A stretch of DNA of 64,000 nucleotides from Bryobacteraceae bacterium (GTDB lineage Bacteria > Acidobacteriota > Terriglobia > Bryobacterales > Bryobacteraceae), in the NCBI GenBank assembly GCA_023384675.1, contig JAHDVK010000001.1, forward strand, positions 1-64,000. The letters are read 5' to 3'. This document shows, one piece after another, positions 47,134-55,847 of this stretch. The notes below the pieces were generated by a model. That model ran no database searches and had not been told where the DNA came from. It saw nothing but the letters and a program-made list of their open reading frames with translations. The translations under genes and the position numbers were made by a program. Within the stretch, counting starts at the first letter, position 1. Every line of letters starts with the position of its first letter.

Positions 47134-48744
47134 CTACTCCAGCGGCGTCAGCGGGCGGCTTTCGCTGCCGGAGCGGATGGGCGGGGTGGCGGTTTCGGTG
47201 GGGGGCAGTGAGACCAGGCGCGGACGGAGCGTCACAAGAAACTGCGAATCCTCTTTTTCGATCGTGTTCGCCCGCAGCGGAAACGGCAGCGGCAGGCCCG
47301 AGGTGGAGCGGCTGTCCCGCCGCGCCGAGAGTCCGGCGATCACGGCGAGTTCATCGAATCGCATCCGGACAGTAGAGGCCAGCGACCGGTTGGCGATGAC
47401 GGGAATGCCGTTGGCGGCCTCTCCGCTGAGCGCCTTCAATTCCACTTCGATTTGCAGCGAGACCTCGTCCGGGTTGTGGATGCGGGGCGTGACTTTCACA
47501 ACGAGCCCGAGTTCCTCGAACTGGATGGCGGGGAAGGGCAACGTGGACTGCTCGCCGGGCGCGCCGATGAATGCGCTGGTGATCACCGGATACCGTTCGC
47601 CCAGATGGATGCTGAGCGGCTGGCTGTCGAGGCCGCGCATGTGGGCGCGCTGGAGCGACCGCGCGGAGGAGCGTGTCATGTCGGCGAACATCTGCGCGCC
47701 CGTCAGACCAATTCCGAACAGCGTGCGTCCCGCGCCGAATGCGATGAAATTGGCGAATCCCGAGGGGATTTGCGGCGTGGAGTTCCACACGCGTCCAAAG
47801 TGAACGATGGGGAAACTGGTGGGCAGGCGCAGGCCATAGCCAATGGCGGAGCGCTCGTCGTAGGAGAGGATTTCGATCTCCACATCGACCTGCGCGCGGT
47901 GGCTCATGAGCTGGTGGAAGAGATCGAGGGCGGGCTTGAGCCGGGAGACGCGGTCGCGGAACAGCACGAGTCTTCGCGCATTGTCGATGCCCACCTTGGT
48001 CATGTCGAAGGTGGTTTGGACGGCGCGCACGCCCTCCTGGACTTCGATGGGGGTGAGCGGCTCCGGGAAGGGGATGAGAACGGACATGTAGGGCTCGATC
48101 TGTGTCCGTTTCTGGGCGTTGTCGCGCGCGACAAGGGCAATGGATTCGTGGATGGCGACGGTGAAGGAATTGGTGACGGCTTCGAGCGCGAGGACGGCTT
48201 CGGCGAAGCCCGCCTGGGAGAGACGGAAGCGCTGCGGGGGCGGGTCCTGGTAGTCGGAATCGAAGACGACCTGAACGCCGTAGGCGCCGAGGACCTCCTC
48301 GAACAGTTCACGGCCGCCGCCGGTCAGGTCGAAGTCGTGCAAATTGGCCGTGCCTCGCAGCGAAGGGGGGGGCTGGAGCCTCCGGACCTCGGAAAAGTCC
48401 TCTGCCTCGATGGGCGGGAGCGGTTCCTGCTGCGCGGCGGGGGGCGGAGCGGTCCGGGCGGGGAGTTGGATCTCCAGGTTTTCGAGGCCGCGGCGCTGGA
48501 CGGCGAGCAGGTGGGCGCGATAGCGCAAGTTCCCAGGTTCGCGGGCAAGTGCTTCTGCATAAAGCAGATAGGCGTCGGGGAAGCGCCCCTTGGCTTCAGC
48601 TTGGCGACCCTGCTTGAAGGCGTTGCCACCCGCGCCGGCGCCGAGGCAGAGCGCGGCGGCGAGCAACAAGACAGATCCTGGGCGCAGAATTGTCAAACCA
48701 TCAGGGATAGACGATGAAACTGGCTCCGGCGTGCAGACGGCCAT
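47134..48744 (-). CDS. secretin-like outer-membrane pore protein (GspD/PilQ-type)
   Basis: A 536-residue protein with a signal-like N-terminus (SVLLLAAALCLGAGAGG). A TPR-like part (about residues 42-75) precedes an STN/N0-type domain (FDLTGGGRELFEEVLGAYGV), a NolW-type segment (VQTTFDMTKVGIDNARRLVL) and the secretin domain, with VDVEIEILSYDE and NGIPVIANRSLASTVRMRF. Other secretion or pilus components are not adjacent. It is divergent from an AAA ATPase gene. It could belong to a type II-like secretion or pilus-like machine encoded elsewhere. Confidence 0.85.
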   Translation of the reverse strand: MAVCTPEPVSSSIPDGLTILRPGSVLLLAAALCLGAGAGGNAFKQGRQAEAKGRFPDAYLLYAEALAREPGNLRYRAHLLAVQRRGLENLEIQLPARTAPPPAAQQEPLPPIEAEDFSEVRRLQPPPSLRGTANLHDFDLTGGGRELFEEVLGAYGVQVVFDSDYQDPPPQRFRLSQAGFAEAVLALEAVTNSFTVAIHESIALVARDNAQKRTQIEPYMSVLIPFPEPLTPIEVQEGVRAVQTTFDMTKVGIDNARRLVLFRDRVSRLKPALDLFHQLMSHRAQVDVEIEILSYDERSAIGYGLRLPTSFPIVHFGRVWNSTPQIPSGFANFIAFGAGRTLFGIGLTGAQMFADMTRSSARSLQRAHMRGLDSQPLSIHLGERYPVITSAFIGAPGEQSTLPFPAIQFEELGLVVKVTPRIHNPDEVSLQIEVELKALSGEAANGIPVIANRSLASTVRMRFDELAVIAGLSARRDSRSTSGLPLPFPLRANTIEKEDSQFLVTLRPRLVSLPPTETATPPIRSGSESRPLTPLE

Positions 48745-48781
48745 AAACTCAAGGGCCTCGCACGCCGATAGTTAGGTTGAC

Positions 48782-50038
48782 ATGACGACAATCAGCGGCC
48801 TCCGGGCCAGTTTTGCTCCGCCTATCCCGGAAACGACTGAGGAACTGCGCATTGCGCAGTCCCTGGTGCTGGACCTCGTGCTGCGGCGCACGCTGATGGA
48901 CGGCTTCAGCACGCTGGGCAGCCTGAGCCAGGCGCTGCGGCTGTCGATTCCGATCATCGATCAAGCCTTCCGCACCATGAGGGCGCAGCAACTGATTGAA
49001 GTGAAAGGGATGATCGGCAACGACTACCAGTTCGTGCTCACCAGTTCGGGCAAGCAACTGGCCTCGGACCGTTTTCAGATCTCGCAATACGCAGGCGCCT
49101 GTCCGGTGACATTGAAGGACTATCACGCGGCGACCAAGCGGCAGTCGGCGCGCATCGCCGTGGACCGGCGGGCATTGCGGGCGGCGTTTTCCGATCTGGT
49201 CGTGCCGGACCGGATGCTGGACCAGCTTGGACCGGCTCTGATCTCCCAGAATTCGATCTTCCTCTACGGTCCCTCCGGCAACGGCAAGACATCGATCGCC
49301 GAGCGCATGTTGCGGGTGTACCAGGACGCCGTGCTGATCCCCTACGCGGTGGAAGTGGACAACCAGATCATCAGCCTCTACGACCCGGTGGTGCATCACC
49401 GGATCGAGGTGGAGGATCCGGATGTCGACCCGCGCTGGGTGCTTTGCAAGAGACCCTGCATCGTGGTGGGCGGCGAGCTGATTCCTTCGATGCTCGAACT
49501 GCGGCTGGACGAAAGCTCGGGCATCTACGCCGCGCCGCTGCAGATGAAAGCCAACAACGGCATCTTCATCATCGACGACTTCGGCCGCCAGTTGATGAGC
49601 CCGCGCGACCTGCTGAACCGCTGGATCGTTCCGCTGGACCGCCGTGTGGACTACCTGACCCTGCGCTATGGCGTCAAGTTCCAGATCCCGTTCGAGCTGA
49701 TGGTGGTGTTCTCGACGAACCTCGAGCCTTCCGACCTCGCCGACGAGGCCTTCCTTCGCCGTATTCAGAACAAGATTGAAGTGGAGCCGGTGTCCGCGGA
49801 GGTGTTCGACCAGATTTTCCAGCGGGTTGTCACGTCGAAGAACGTGCCGTCGGAATACGACAGCGCGGAATACCTGCGCCGGCTGTGCCTGTCGGATGGC
49901 CGCTCCGAGCTGCGCGCATGCTACCCGATGGACATCCTGAACATCATCTACTCGATCAGCCAGTACGAGACGCGAACGCCGCAGATCACCAAGCTGGACC
50001 TGGAGCGTGCGGTGTCGCTTTACTTCGCGCGGACGTGA
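48782..50038 (+). CDS. AAA ATPase with N-terminal winged-helix domain
   Basis: A 418-residue ATPase. The N-terminal part (about 20-110) looks like a winged-helix DNA-binding or protein-interaction domain. The ATPase core has Walker A YGPSGNGKTS (about 162-171) and Walker B GIFIIDDFGR (about 259-268). LDRRVDYLTLRYG and VVFSTNLEPSDLADEAFLRR supply later motifs. Such proteins are common in Acidobacteria and Planctomycetes but uncharacterised. It is divergent from the secretin gene by 37 bases; a joint role is a hypothesis. Confidence 0.85.
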   Translation: MTTISGLRASFAPPIPETTEELRIAQSLVLDLVLRRTLMDGFSTLGSLSQALRLSIPIIDQAFRTMRAQQLIEVKGMIGNDYQFVLTSSGKQLASDRFQISQYAGACPVTLKDYHAATKRQSARIAVDRRALRAAFSDLVVPDRMLDQLGPALISQNSIFLYGPSGNGKTSIAERMLRVYQDAVLIPYAVEVDNQIISLYDPVVHHRIEVEDPDVDPRWVLCKRPCIVVGGELIPSMLELRLDESSGIYAAPLQMKANNGIFIIDDFGRQLMSPRDLLNRWIVPLDRRVDYLTLRYGVKFQIPFELMVVFSTNLEPSDLADEAFLRRIQNKIEVEPVSAEVFDQIFQRVVTSKNVPSEYDSAEYLRRLCLSDGRSELRACYPMDILNIIYSISQYETRTPQITKLDLERAVSLYFART

Positions 50039-50044
50039 GCGGAA

Positions 50045-50344
50045 TCAACCCTGGCTCGGGGGCACATAATCGGGGGGCAACTCGGCTCCCTCGCCGAAGA
50101 AATACTCCTCCATCTTCTGCAGCAGGAGCTTCTGATGATCCGGTGAGCCCAGATTCAGCCGATACTCGTTCATGATCATCTTCATATGCTCCACCCACGA
50201 CCGCCAAGCCTCTTTCGAGACATTGTCGTAGATGCGCAGCCCCAGCGGATGGTTGTCGAAAGGCACTTCGTCCAGCCCTTCCAGTTCCTTGCCGAGTTTC
50301 ACGCACTGCACCATGCGCTTGGGTTTTTGTTCCTGAGGGTTCAT
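50045..50344 (-). CDS. yggX: Fe(2+)-trafficking protein YggX
   Basis: A 99-residue protein with MVQCVKLGKELEGLDEVPF (Cys near residue 14) and the conserved WVEHMKMIMNEYRLNL. YggX protects iron-sulfur clusters and limits oxidative damage. The ATG at 50344 has a GGAG ribosome-binding site; the codon just upstream is a GTG. It is convergent with the AAA ATPase gene. Confidence 0.93.
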   Translation of the reverse strand: MNPQEQKPKRMVQCVKLGKELEGLDEVPFDNHPLGLRIYDNVSKEAWRSWVEHMKMIMNEYRLNLGSPDHQKLLLQKMEEYFFGEGAELPPDYVPPSQG

Positions 50345-50421
50345 CACGATCTCCGGTCTTGAGAAGCCCCAGGGTGTAGGGGCCTAAAAGATCAGGATAA
50401 CGCACGCGGAAGGCGGCCGAA

Positions 50422-50715
50422 CTAGCGGGCGGCGATGGGATCGCGATGTTTCTTGGCGAGATAGTCGGAGAGTTTCAGGAGCGAGCGTCCGCCGCGCTCG
50501 ACATACCGGTTGGCGGCTTTCTGGTAGCGGCGCAAGGTTTCGCGGCGGCTGGATTCGCGCACGTGGCAGGCTTCGATATCGAGCAGGATCTCGATCTCCC
50601 ATGGTTGGAACGTGTTGCGTTGCATGCGGCCGCGGAGCAGTTCGGCGATCAGCCGGTTAAACTGCGTCAGCAGCGGATCGAGCTCATCCACTGGTTTGTT
50701 CGCGAAAACGCTCAT
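50422..50715 (-). CDS. small helical protein of unknown function
   Basis: A 97-residue, highly charged protein (FNRLIAELLRGRMQRNTFQP, ETLRRYQKAANRYVERGG). It appears to be all-helical, without membrane segments or a signal. I do not recognise the family. The segment WEIEILLDIEACHVRESSRR is the most distinctive part. It lies between yggX and the transglutaminase-like gene on the same strand. Confidence 0.65.
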   Translation of the reverse strand: MSVFANKPVDELDPLLTQFNRLIAELLRGRMQRNTFQPWEIEILLDIEACHVRESSRRETLRRYQKAANRYVERGGRSLLKLSDYLAKKHRDPIAAR

Positions 50716-50757
50716 GCTCGTCTCTAAGTTACCCTATCGGCGTCTGGGGCGAAAAAC

Positions 50758-51414
50758 TTAATACCGAGGCCGCAGCAGCGAATCGATCTGGCGGACGCGC
50801 GCGGCGTCGCCCTGCTGCTGGTAGGCGTTGCGCAGATTGCGCAGCATTCGAAGAACGATGGATTGGCGCGAGGCGGGCTGAAAAGAGGATGGAGTCAGGA
50901 TGTGGGGCCGGCCGGTCAGCGCCTCCACCAGGGCCAAGGCGTCTCCCGGCGCCAGCAGCGCCCCCTCGTGAAAGACATCCACCACCACGTTCACCAATCC
51001 ATCGTTGTACTGGCAGACGAAATGGCCGGGGAGGCCGATGCCGTGGATGGGCCGCAACAGACGCCGGGCGATCTCAATGTATACGACGGAAAGCGTGAGG
51101 GGAAGACCGCGGCGGCGGGCGATGACCTGGTCGAGGCAGGAGTTCTCCGCCGCGAAGTAAGTCTCGCGATCGCCCCGCAGGCCGATTTCGCCAAATAGGA
51201 AGCGGTGGGCGGTGTCCAAATACTGAAGCCCGCCGGCGGCGGGCGGCAGGGATTGCTGGATGGCCCCGGCCCAGCGGTCGAGCGTGGCCAAGGCCGCACC
51301 GGTGTCGGCGCCAGGATTATGCAGGCGCGCGATCTCGAGCGCGGCCTCATCCAGCTCCAGTGGCGCAGGACGGCCTGCGAGAAGTTCCTGGAATTCCGTG
51401 GCGAGCGTATTCAC
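50758..51414 (-). CDS. SirB1/transglutaminase-like family protein
   Basis: A 218-residue protein of the transglutaminase-like SirB1 type. The region NSCLDQVIARRRGLPLTLSV, then GIGLPGHFVCQYN, holds the Cys and His of the transglutaminase-like core. Activity is usually unproven in this family. The start is a GTG that overlaps the stop of the upstream TPR gene (GTGA), so the two are coupled. Confidence 0.88.
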   Translation of the reverse strand: MNTLATEFQELLAGRPAPLELDEAALEIARLHNPGADTGAALATLDRWAGAIQQSLPPAAGGLQYLDTAHRFLFGEIGLRGDRETYFAAENSCLDQVIARRRGLPLTLSVVYIEIARRLLRPIHGIGLPGHFVCQYNDGLVNVVVDVFHEGALLAPGDALALVEALTGRPHILTPSSFQPASRQSIVLRMLRNLRNAYQQQGDAARVRQIDSLLRPRY

Positions 51415-52358
51415 GAACGGGTCCTATCTTCCAGGAGACGATGAATGCTCTCACGGAGATTACGCAAATGGTCCTGGGGCGCGGGATTATTCCTGTCGGC
51501 CTCCATGCGGGCAAGGCCGGCCATCGCCGCGTCACGCTCACCAGCCCGGGCGTGCAGCAGGAGCACCTCGCTCCGATACAGGTAGTTCCGCGGGAATGCC
51601 TCGCTCAACTCACGCATGAGGGGGAGCGCCTTCTTCGGCTTCTGTTCGCGGTTGTAAGTGAGCGCCAGCAGTAACCGTGCCTCGACGCCGGTCTTTTTGC
51701 CACGCTTCGAGGCCTCCTCAATCATGGCGATACCGCGTTCGCGGTTGCCGGAAAACCCGGTCATCGCGGCGAGCATGCGAACGAAAAACGAGAGATTGCC
51801 GGCAATGTATTCGTGCATGCCGGGGATGAGCAGGGCGTCGGGGTTCGAGGGGTCGGCTTTGCGCAGCCGGTTGTGGAAGCCGCGGCTGCGGTTGGCGTCG
51901 CGGAGGGCATCGAGGTAGGCCTTCCGCACCAGCAGATGGTATTTGCCGCGATGGGCATAGGCGACACCGGCGGCGTAGAGGGCGATGGGATCCTCCCGGC
52001 GTATTTCCAGCCTCTGCTCGCAGATGGCAATGGACTTCTCGACGGCTTCGAGGAATCGTTTCTCCTCGGTTTCGGGCATGTTCAACTTCTGGCGGCGCAG
52101 GAACGAGTTGGAACTGCCCACCAGTTCGGAGGACATCGCTCCTTCCAGAAACAGCCGCCGGTGGAGAAGGGCGTGCGCAAGGTGGTTCCAGGCCTCGGGA
52201 TTCTGGGGATCCTGCCCGGTCTCACGTTCGAACAGGGCAAGCGCGCGGTCGTAGTCGAGGTTGTAGAACGCGGCGTAGCCATCCGATTGCGCGGGAATAG
52301 CGGCGAAGGCGGGCGCAAGGATGGCGAAGAAGCTCAGCACTGGAATGCGAGCGCTCAC
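51411..52358 (-). CDS. exported TPR-repeat protein
   Basis: A 315-residue protein. The GTG at 52358 gives a signal peptide (MSARIPVLSFFAILAPAFAA) and avoids overlap with the next gene; a longer frame with an ATG at 52436 would overlap it. TPR-type helix pairs are visible (YAAFYNLDYDRALALFERET, AWNHLAHALLHRRLFLEGA), and a middle segment NPDALLIPGMHEYIAGNLSF is characteristic of the protein. It is coupled to the SirB1-like gene. Function is unknown. Confidence 0.78.
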   Translation of the reverse strand: MSARIPVLSFFAILAPAFAAIPAQSDGYAAFYNLDYDRALALFERETGQDPQNPEAWNHLAHALLHRRLFLEGAMSSELVGSSNSFLRRQKLNMPETEEKRFLEAVEKSIAICEQRLEIRREDPIALYAAGVAYAHRGKYHLLVRKAYLDALRDANRSRGFHNRLRKADPSNPDALLIPGMHEYIAGNLSFFVRMLAAMTGFSGNRERGIAMIEEASKRGKKTGVEARLLLALTYNREQKPKKALPLMRELSEAFPRNYLYRSEVLLLHARAGERDAAMAGLARMEADRNNPAPQDHLRNLRESIHRLLEDRTRS

Positions 52359-52399
52359 ACTTGGACTGACGCGATGAGTCCTGGCGGGGTTGCCGGAGA

Positions 52400-52867
52400 T
52401 TACGGGGCGGCCGGCGCCTGCCAGCGGGGATTGCACACGGGCCAGGGCGCGAAGCCGAGGGTCAAGTCGCTGCGCTGCACGTAGATATGCACAACGTCGT
52501 CCTCGGTCTTTCCGTACTCGATGTACTGGATGATGCCGCCCTCACAGGAGCGTTTTTCAGCGAGTTTGAGGGGTTGATTGCGCGTATAAACGCCCTTGGG
52601 CCCCCAATCCTCCATGAATTTGTCGAGGCTGTAGTCGCGGCAGGGATCGCCCGGATCGCAGCCCCAGAGGCGGTAGGCTGCACCGTAGTCCTTCTTCTCA
52701 AGCAGTTGGACGAAGCGGCTGATCTGCTGTTTCTCGGTGAAATCCCGCGAGAACCACCATCCGGCGGCGGCGAGCACGCTCAGCGCCACCGCGGCCAGGA
52801 TGATGCGTTTGAAGACGCGCTCGCGCCGCGCGTCGGTTTCGCCGTAGCCCTGGAGGAAGTCCGACAC
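52400..52867 (-). CDS. single-pass membrane protein of unknown function
   Basis: A 155-residue protein with a short cytoplasmic N-terminus, one membrane helix (ILAAVALSVLAAAGWWF, about 23-39) and an extracytoplasmic domain with two Cys pairs (CDPGDPC and others), suggesting disulfides. No known family recognised. It lies 13 bases after the OmpH/Skp gene in the same orientation. Confidence 0.72.
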   Translation of the reverse strand: MSDFLQGYGETDARRERVFKRIILAAVALSVLAAAGWWFSRDFTEKQQISRFVQLLEKKDYGAAYRLWGCDPGDPCRDYSLDKFMEDWGPKGVYTRNQPLKLAEKRSCEGGIIQYIEYGKTEDDVVHIYVQRSDLTLGFAPWPVCNPRWQAPAAP

Positions 52868-52880
52868 GGCGATGGTCTCC

Positions 52881-53408
52881 TTACGGCTTCACCGGGAACT
52901 TTTTGTCGTACTCGGCGGAAACTTCGGCGGAGATATTAAGTGCGGGTTTCGCATACAGCGAGGATGAGACGTCGATCACCAGATCGAGTTCCTTCGCTTC
53001 GGCGATGGCCTGCACGACTTCCTGGAGCCGCTGGCCGACGCGATTGAGAACAGCCTGGCGGTCGCGGTTGACCTCTTCCTGCAGGGCCTGGGCCTGCCGC
53101 TGATACTGGCGCTGCTTGGTCTGCAACTGGCTCATCATTTCGGCCATGGCGGCCTCGGTGAACTTGCCCTGGCCGGTTTCGGCCTCCCGCTGCAGCTTGG
53201 CGATTTCCTTTTCAAGCGTCGCGACTTGTTCCTGGCGGGGTCCGAAGCGCGCCTTGAGGTCGGCTTCGGCCTGCTTGATTTCGGCGGTCTCCTGCAGCGC
53301 CTGCTGCAGGTCCACTACCGCCACTTTCAGTTGAGCGCTGGCGGGCACGGCCGCGGTGAACAGTACGATGGCGGAGGCCGCCAGCAAAGTGCAAAACTTC
53401 GAGATCAT
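52881..53408 (-). CDS. OmpH/Skp-family periplasmic chaperone
   Basis: A 175-residue protein with signal MISKFCTLLAASAIVLFTAAVPASA-Q split around the cleavage site, an initial LKVAVVDLQQALQET, and a long coiled coil (about residues 40-135) of the Skp type. Skp traps unfolded outer-membrane proteins in the periplasm. The family C-terminus LVIDVSSSLYAKPALNIS is present. It lies 45 bases after groES on the same strand, without bamA or lpxD nearby. Confidence 0.9.
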   Translation of the reverse strand: MISKFCTLLAASAIVLFTAAVPASAQLKVAVVDLQQALQETAEIKQAEADLKARFGPRQEQVATLEKEIAKLQREAETGQGKFTEAAMAEMMSQLQTKQRQYQRQAQALQEEVNRDRQAVLNRVGQRLQEVVQAIAEAKELDLVIDVSSSLYAKPALNISAEVSAEYDKKFPVKP

Positions 53409-53453
53409 GAGACTTCCTTTGACTCCTATTAGGGGCTTCCGATCGCGGAACAG

Positions 53454-53741
53454 CTAGTCCAGTACGGCGAGGATTTCGTCCTCGCGCAGGATAAAGAGTT
53501 CTTCCCCTTCGATGGCGACTTCCGAGCCGGCGTACTTGCCGAACAAGACCCGGTCGCCCGCCTTGACATCGAGCGCGACCCGTTTGCCGTCTTTCAGAAT
53601 CCGGCCGTCCCCTGCGGCGGCGACGGTGCCCTGCTGCGGCTTTTCCCGGGCGGTGTCCGGGATGTAGAGGCCGCTCGAAGTGGTTTCGCCTCGCTCCTCA
53701 CGCTTCACCAGCACACGGTCGTGTAACGGGCGCAACTTCAT
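53454..53741 (-). CDS. groES: co-chaperonin GroES
   Basis: A 95-residue GroES with the mobile-loop region [17 protein letters not shown] and the family tail [21 protein letters not shown] in two parts. It caps GroEL during protein folding. No groEL is adjacent on either side; the next gene is the OmpH/Skp chaperone. No CIRCE palindrome was found upstream. A good AGGAG ribosome-binding site precedes the ATG. Confidence 0.96.
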   Translation of the reverse strand: MKLRPLHDRVLVKREERGETTSSGLYIPDTAREKPQQGTVAAAGDGRILKDGKRVALDVKAGDRVLFGKYAGSEVAIEGEELFILREDEILAVLD

Positions 53742-53875
53742 CGAAACTCCTTTGCCAATTCTTTAGACGCCGGGAAAGCGAATTCGGCTTCCGCGCCCGG
53801 ACGCTCACGCGCGGGCACAAGACCACCACTTCGCATTGTAGGGAGCGCGCGCGGGGAGTGTCAAACCACGGGAAT

Positions 53876-55837
53876 TCAGCGCAGTTCTCCGCCGACGGCC
53901 AGGGCCCAGGCGGCCGCGGCGCTTTGGCGAATCCGGGCGCGGTCCGCGGGCAGAAGGAACCGGCGCCGCTCGAGTTCCCGGGCCGCGGCCTCGACTTTCT
54001 CGACGTAAGCTTCGCGATCCGGATAGCGGGCCAGGATCTCCGCGGCGGTGAATCGAAGGAAAGAGCCCGACAGGCCGGCGAGTTCGTCCGCGGCTCCGGT
54101 TTCCGGAGCGCGCAGGTTCCAGCCGGTGTAAATCCCTAATGGCTCAGCGACTTCCGGCAGGCGGAGACCGCCGGCGTCGATGCCGTTGGCGCCTGCCTGA
54201 GGCACGAGCAGACGGTACGGCTTGCCGAGGGCGGGCGGTTCCCGGGTGATGATGCCGCGGTCCGGAAAGCCCGGGCCGAAGTCCATCGGATGAGTCGCTT
54301 TCGGCCGGAACGGAACAGCCACGCCGTCTCGAGCGGAAAACCGTAGGCCGCCGCGCTCGGTGAGTTCGCCGCGGTCCAGCCGGGGATAGACCGAATCGGG
54401 CGGCGGCACGCCATCTCGAACCCAGGCGTGCGTAGCGGCGAGAACGGCGCGCTGGAAGGGGCGGTGATCGAGAGGATTCAGTAAGTAGCGCGTGCCGGAC
54501 CGGCGCGGCGGCCAGGAACCGGGGCCGTGCTGCGCGCCGCTCAGCACGTAGAGACGGACGTTTTCCGGCAGCGGCGTGTCGGCCCGGCCGTCCGGCGTGG
54601 TATGGATGAGCGCGGCGGCGCGGCTCCAGTATTCGGCCGAGCCATTCGTGTAAATCAACTTGGGCCGCAGGGCGGGCGGGGTGCGCTCGATCAAGCCGTC
54701 GCGCCGCCCCGTGGCCGGGCAGGTTTGCGGGAGGTCCGTAAAGGGAAACAGGTCCGTGGGATAGAGGGTATTGAAGTAGGCGTACCCGTCGCGCGAGGCC
54801 TGGGCAAAGCGGTGGTTGAAGCTGCCGCGCCCCGCCCCGGCGACATCGGCCCAGAGCGCATCGTAGGCGGGACGGCCGGTTTCGCTCGCGTTGAAACCGT
54901 AATACAGAAAAGTCCGCAGAAAACGGCCCGACTGGGAAATGCCGAAGGCGATGGCGCGGCGGATCAGTCGCGGCTCGCCAATCAGCGGAGAGTCCGCCGG
55001 GCCATCGTACTTGAGCCACGCGGCGAGGTCGCGGTAAGCGGCCAGACTGACGCCCGCCACGCGCGGATCCCGCGCCTGGTACACCGCTTCATAGAGCACG
55101 CCCGCCTCGAAGCCCGCGTTCATCTCGATCGCTGTGCGGGCGGCATTGAAGCGCCACGCCGAGGGGGGAATCGTGCGGCGCGGGCCATCGACGGCCGTGC
55201 GGGCAGTCAGCGTGGCGGGAGTGTCCGGCAGCGCGGGATGGGCGATGTGGTCCCGGTCGCCGAGCGGCATCACCGTGGCCGAGGACGTTGCGACAAACTC
55301 GCTGCGAATCAGACCCGTGATGGGCACGCCGCCATTGGTGGCGATGGGAGCGTGCAAGCGCAGCAGGCCATCGCGCTGCGGCACGTCCCACTGCCAGCCC
55401 AGCCATGCAAGCGTGAAGCCTTCCCGCATGAGCCAGGGATCTGCGCCGAATTCCTCCCCGGTGCGCGGATCCAGGGAGGCGCGGGCATACTGGAAGCGGC
55501 TCAGCAGCCCCTTGCCGCCCCGGTTCGGCACTTCGATGAACAGCGTGCCATTGGCGCGGGCGGGGTCCGTCGGCTTAAGGAGATAGAGATCCGCGTGGAA
55601 TTCCACGAGCCCATCCGCATTGACCGGCGCGAGCGCGAGGTCGCGAATCTCCCGGTTCGCCGGTGCCTTGGGATCGAGGGCGAAATGCGCGCGGGCGACG
55701 ATGCGCTCGTAACTCCCCGCGGCGCCGAACGGGCGGCCTTCCAGAATGACCGACCGCTCCAGGACCTCCACGCGGGTGAGCGCGGCCGGCAGGATGGCCG
55801 CGACAAACAAAAGGCAGAGGACGGAACGGCGGATCAT
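53876..55837 (-). CDS. exported alpha/beta-hydrolase-domain protein (PF20091-like)
   Basis: A 653-residue protein with signal MIRRSVLCLLFVAAILPAA. The region AIAFGISQSGRFLRTFLYYG carries the likely nucleophilic Ser in GxSxS form, and QHGPGSWPP may hold the catalytic His. A large N-terminal beta-rich part (about 20-230) starts with TRVEVLERSVILEGRPFG. The fold resembles the alpha/beta-hydrolase-domain proteins of unknown substrate. It is ten bases after the BNR-propeller gene and probably in its operon. Confidence 0.8.
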   Translation of the reverse strand: MIRRSVLCLLFVAAILPAALTRVEVLERSVILEGRPFGAAGSYERIVARAHFALDPKAPANREIRDLALAPVNADGLVEFHADLYLLKPTDPARANGTLFIEVPNRGGKGLLSRFQYARASLDPRTGEEFGADPWLMREGFTLAWLGWQWDVPQRDGLLRLHAPIATNGGVPITGLIRSEFVATSSATVMPLGDRDHIAHPALPDTPATLTARTAVDGPRRTIPPSAWRFNAARTAIEMNAGFEAGVLYEAVYQARDPRVAGVSLAAYRDLAAWLKYDGPADSPLIGEPRLIRRAIAFGISQSGRFLRTFLYYGFNASETGRPAYDALWADVAGAGRGSFNHRFAQASRDGYAYFNTLYPTDLFPFTDLPQTCPATGRRDGLIERTPPALRPKLIYTNGSAEYWSRAAALIHTTPDGRADTPLPENVRLYVLSGAQHGPGSWPPRRSGTRYLLNPLDHRPFQRAVLAATHAWVRDGVPPPDSVYPRLDRGELTERGGLRFSARDGVAVPFRPKATHPMDFGPGFPDRGIITREPPALGKPYRLLVPQAGANGIDAGGLRLPEVAEPLGIYTGWNLRAPETGAADELAGLSGSFLRFTAAEILARYPDREAYVEKVEAAARELERRRFLLPADRARIRQSAAAAWALAVGGELR

Positions 55838-55847
55838 GCTGCGATTA

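Noticed and set aside
53742-53875. CIRCE element upstream of groES
   Set aside because: No TTAGCACTC/GAGTGCTAA palindrome is present in the interval.
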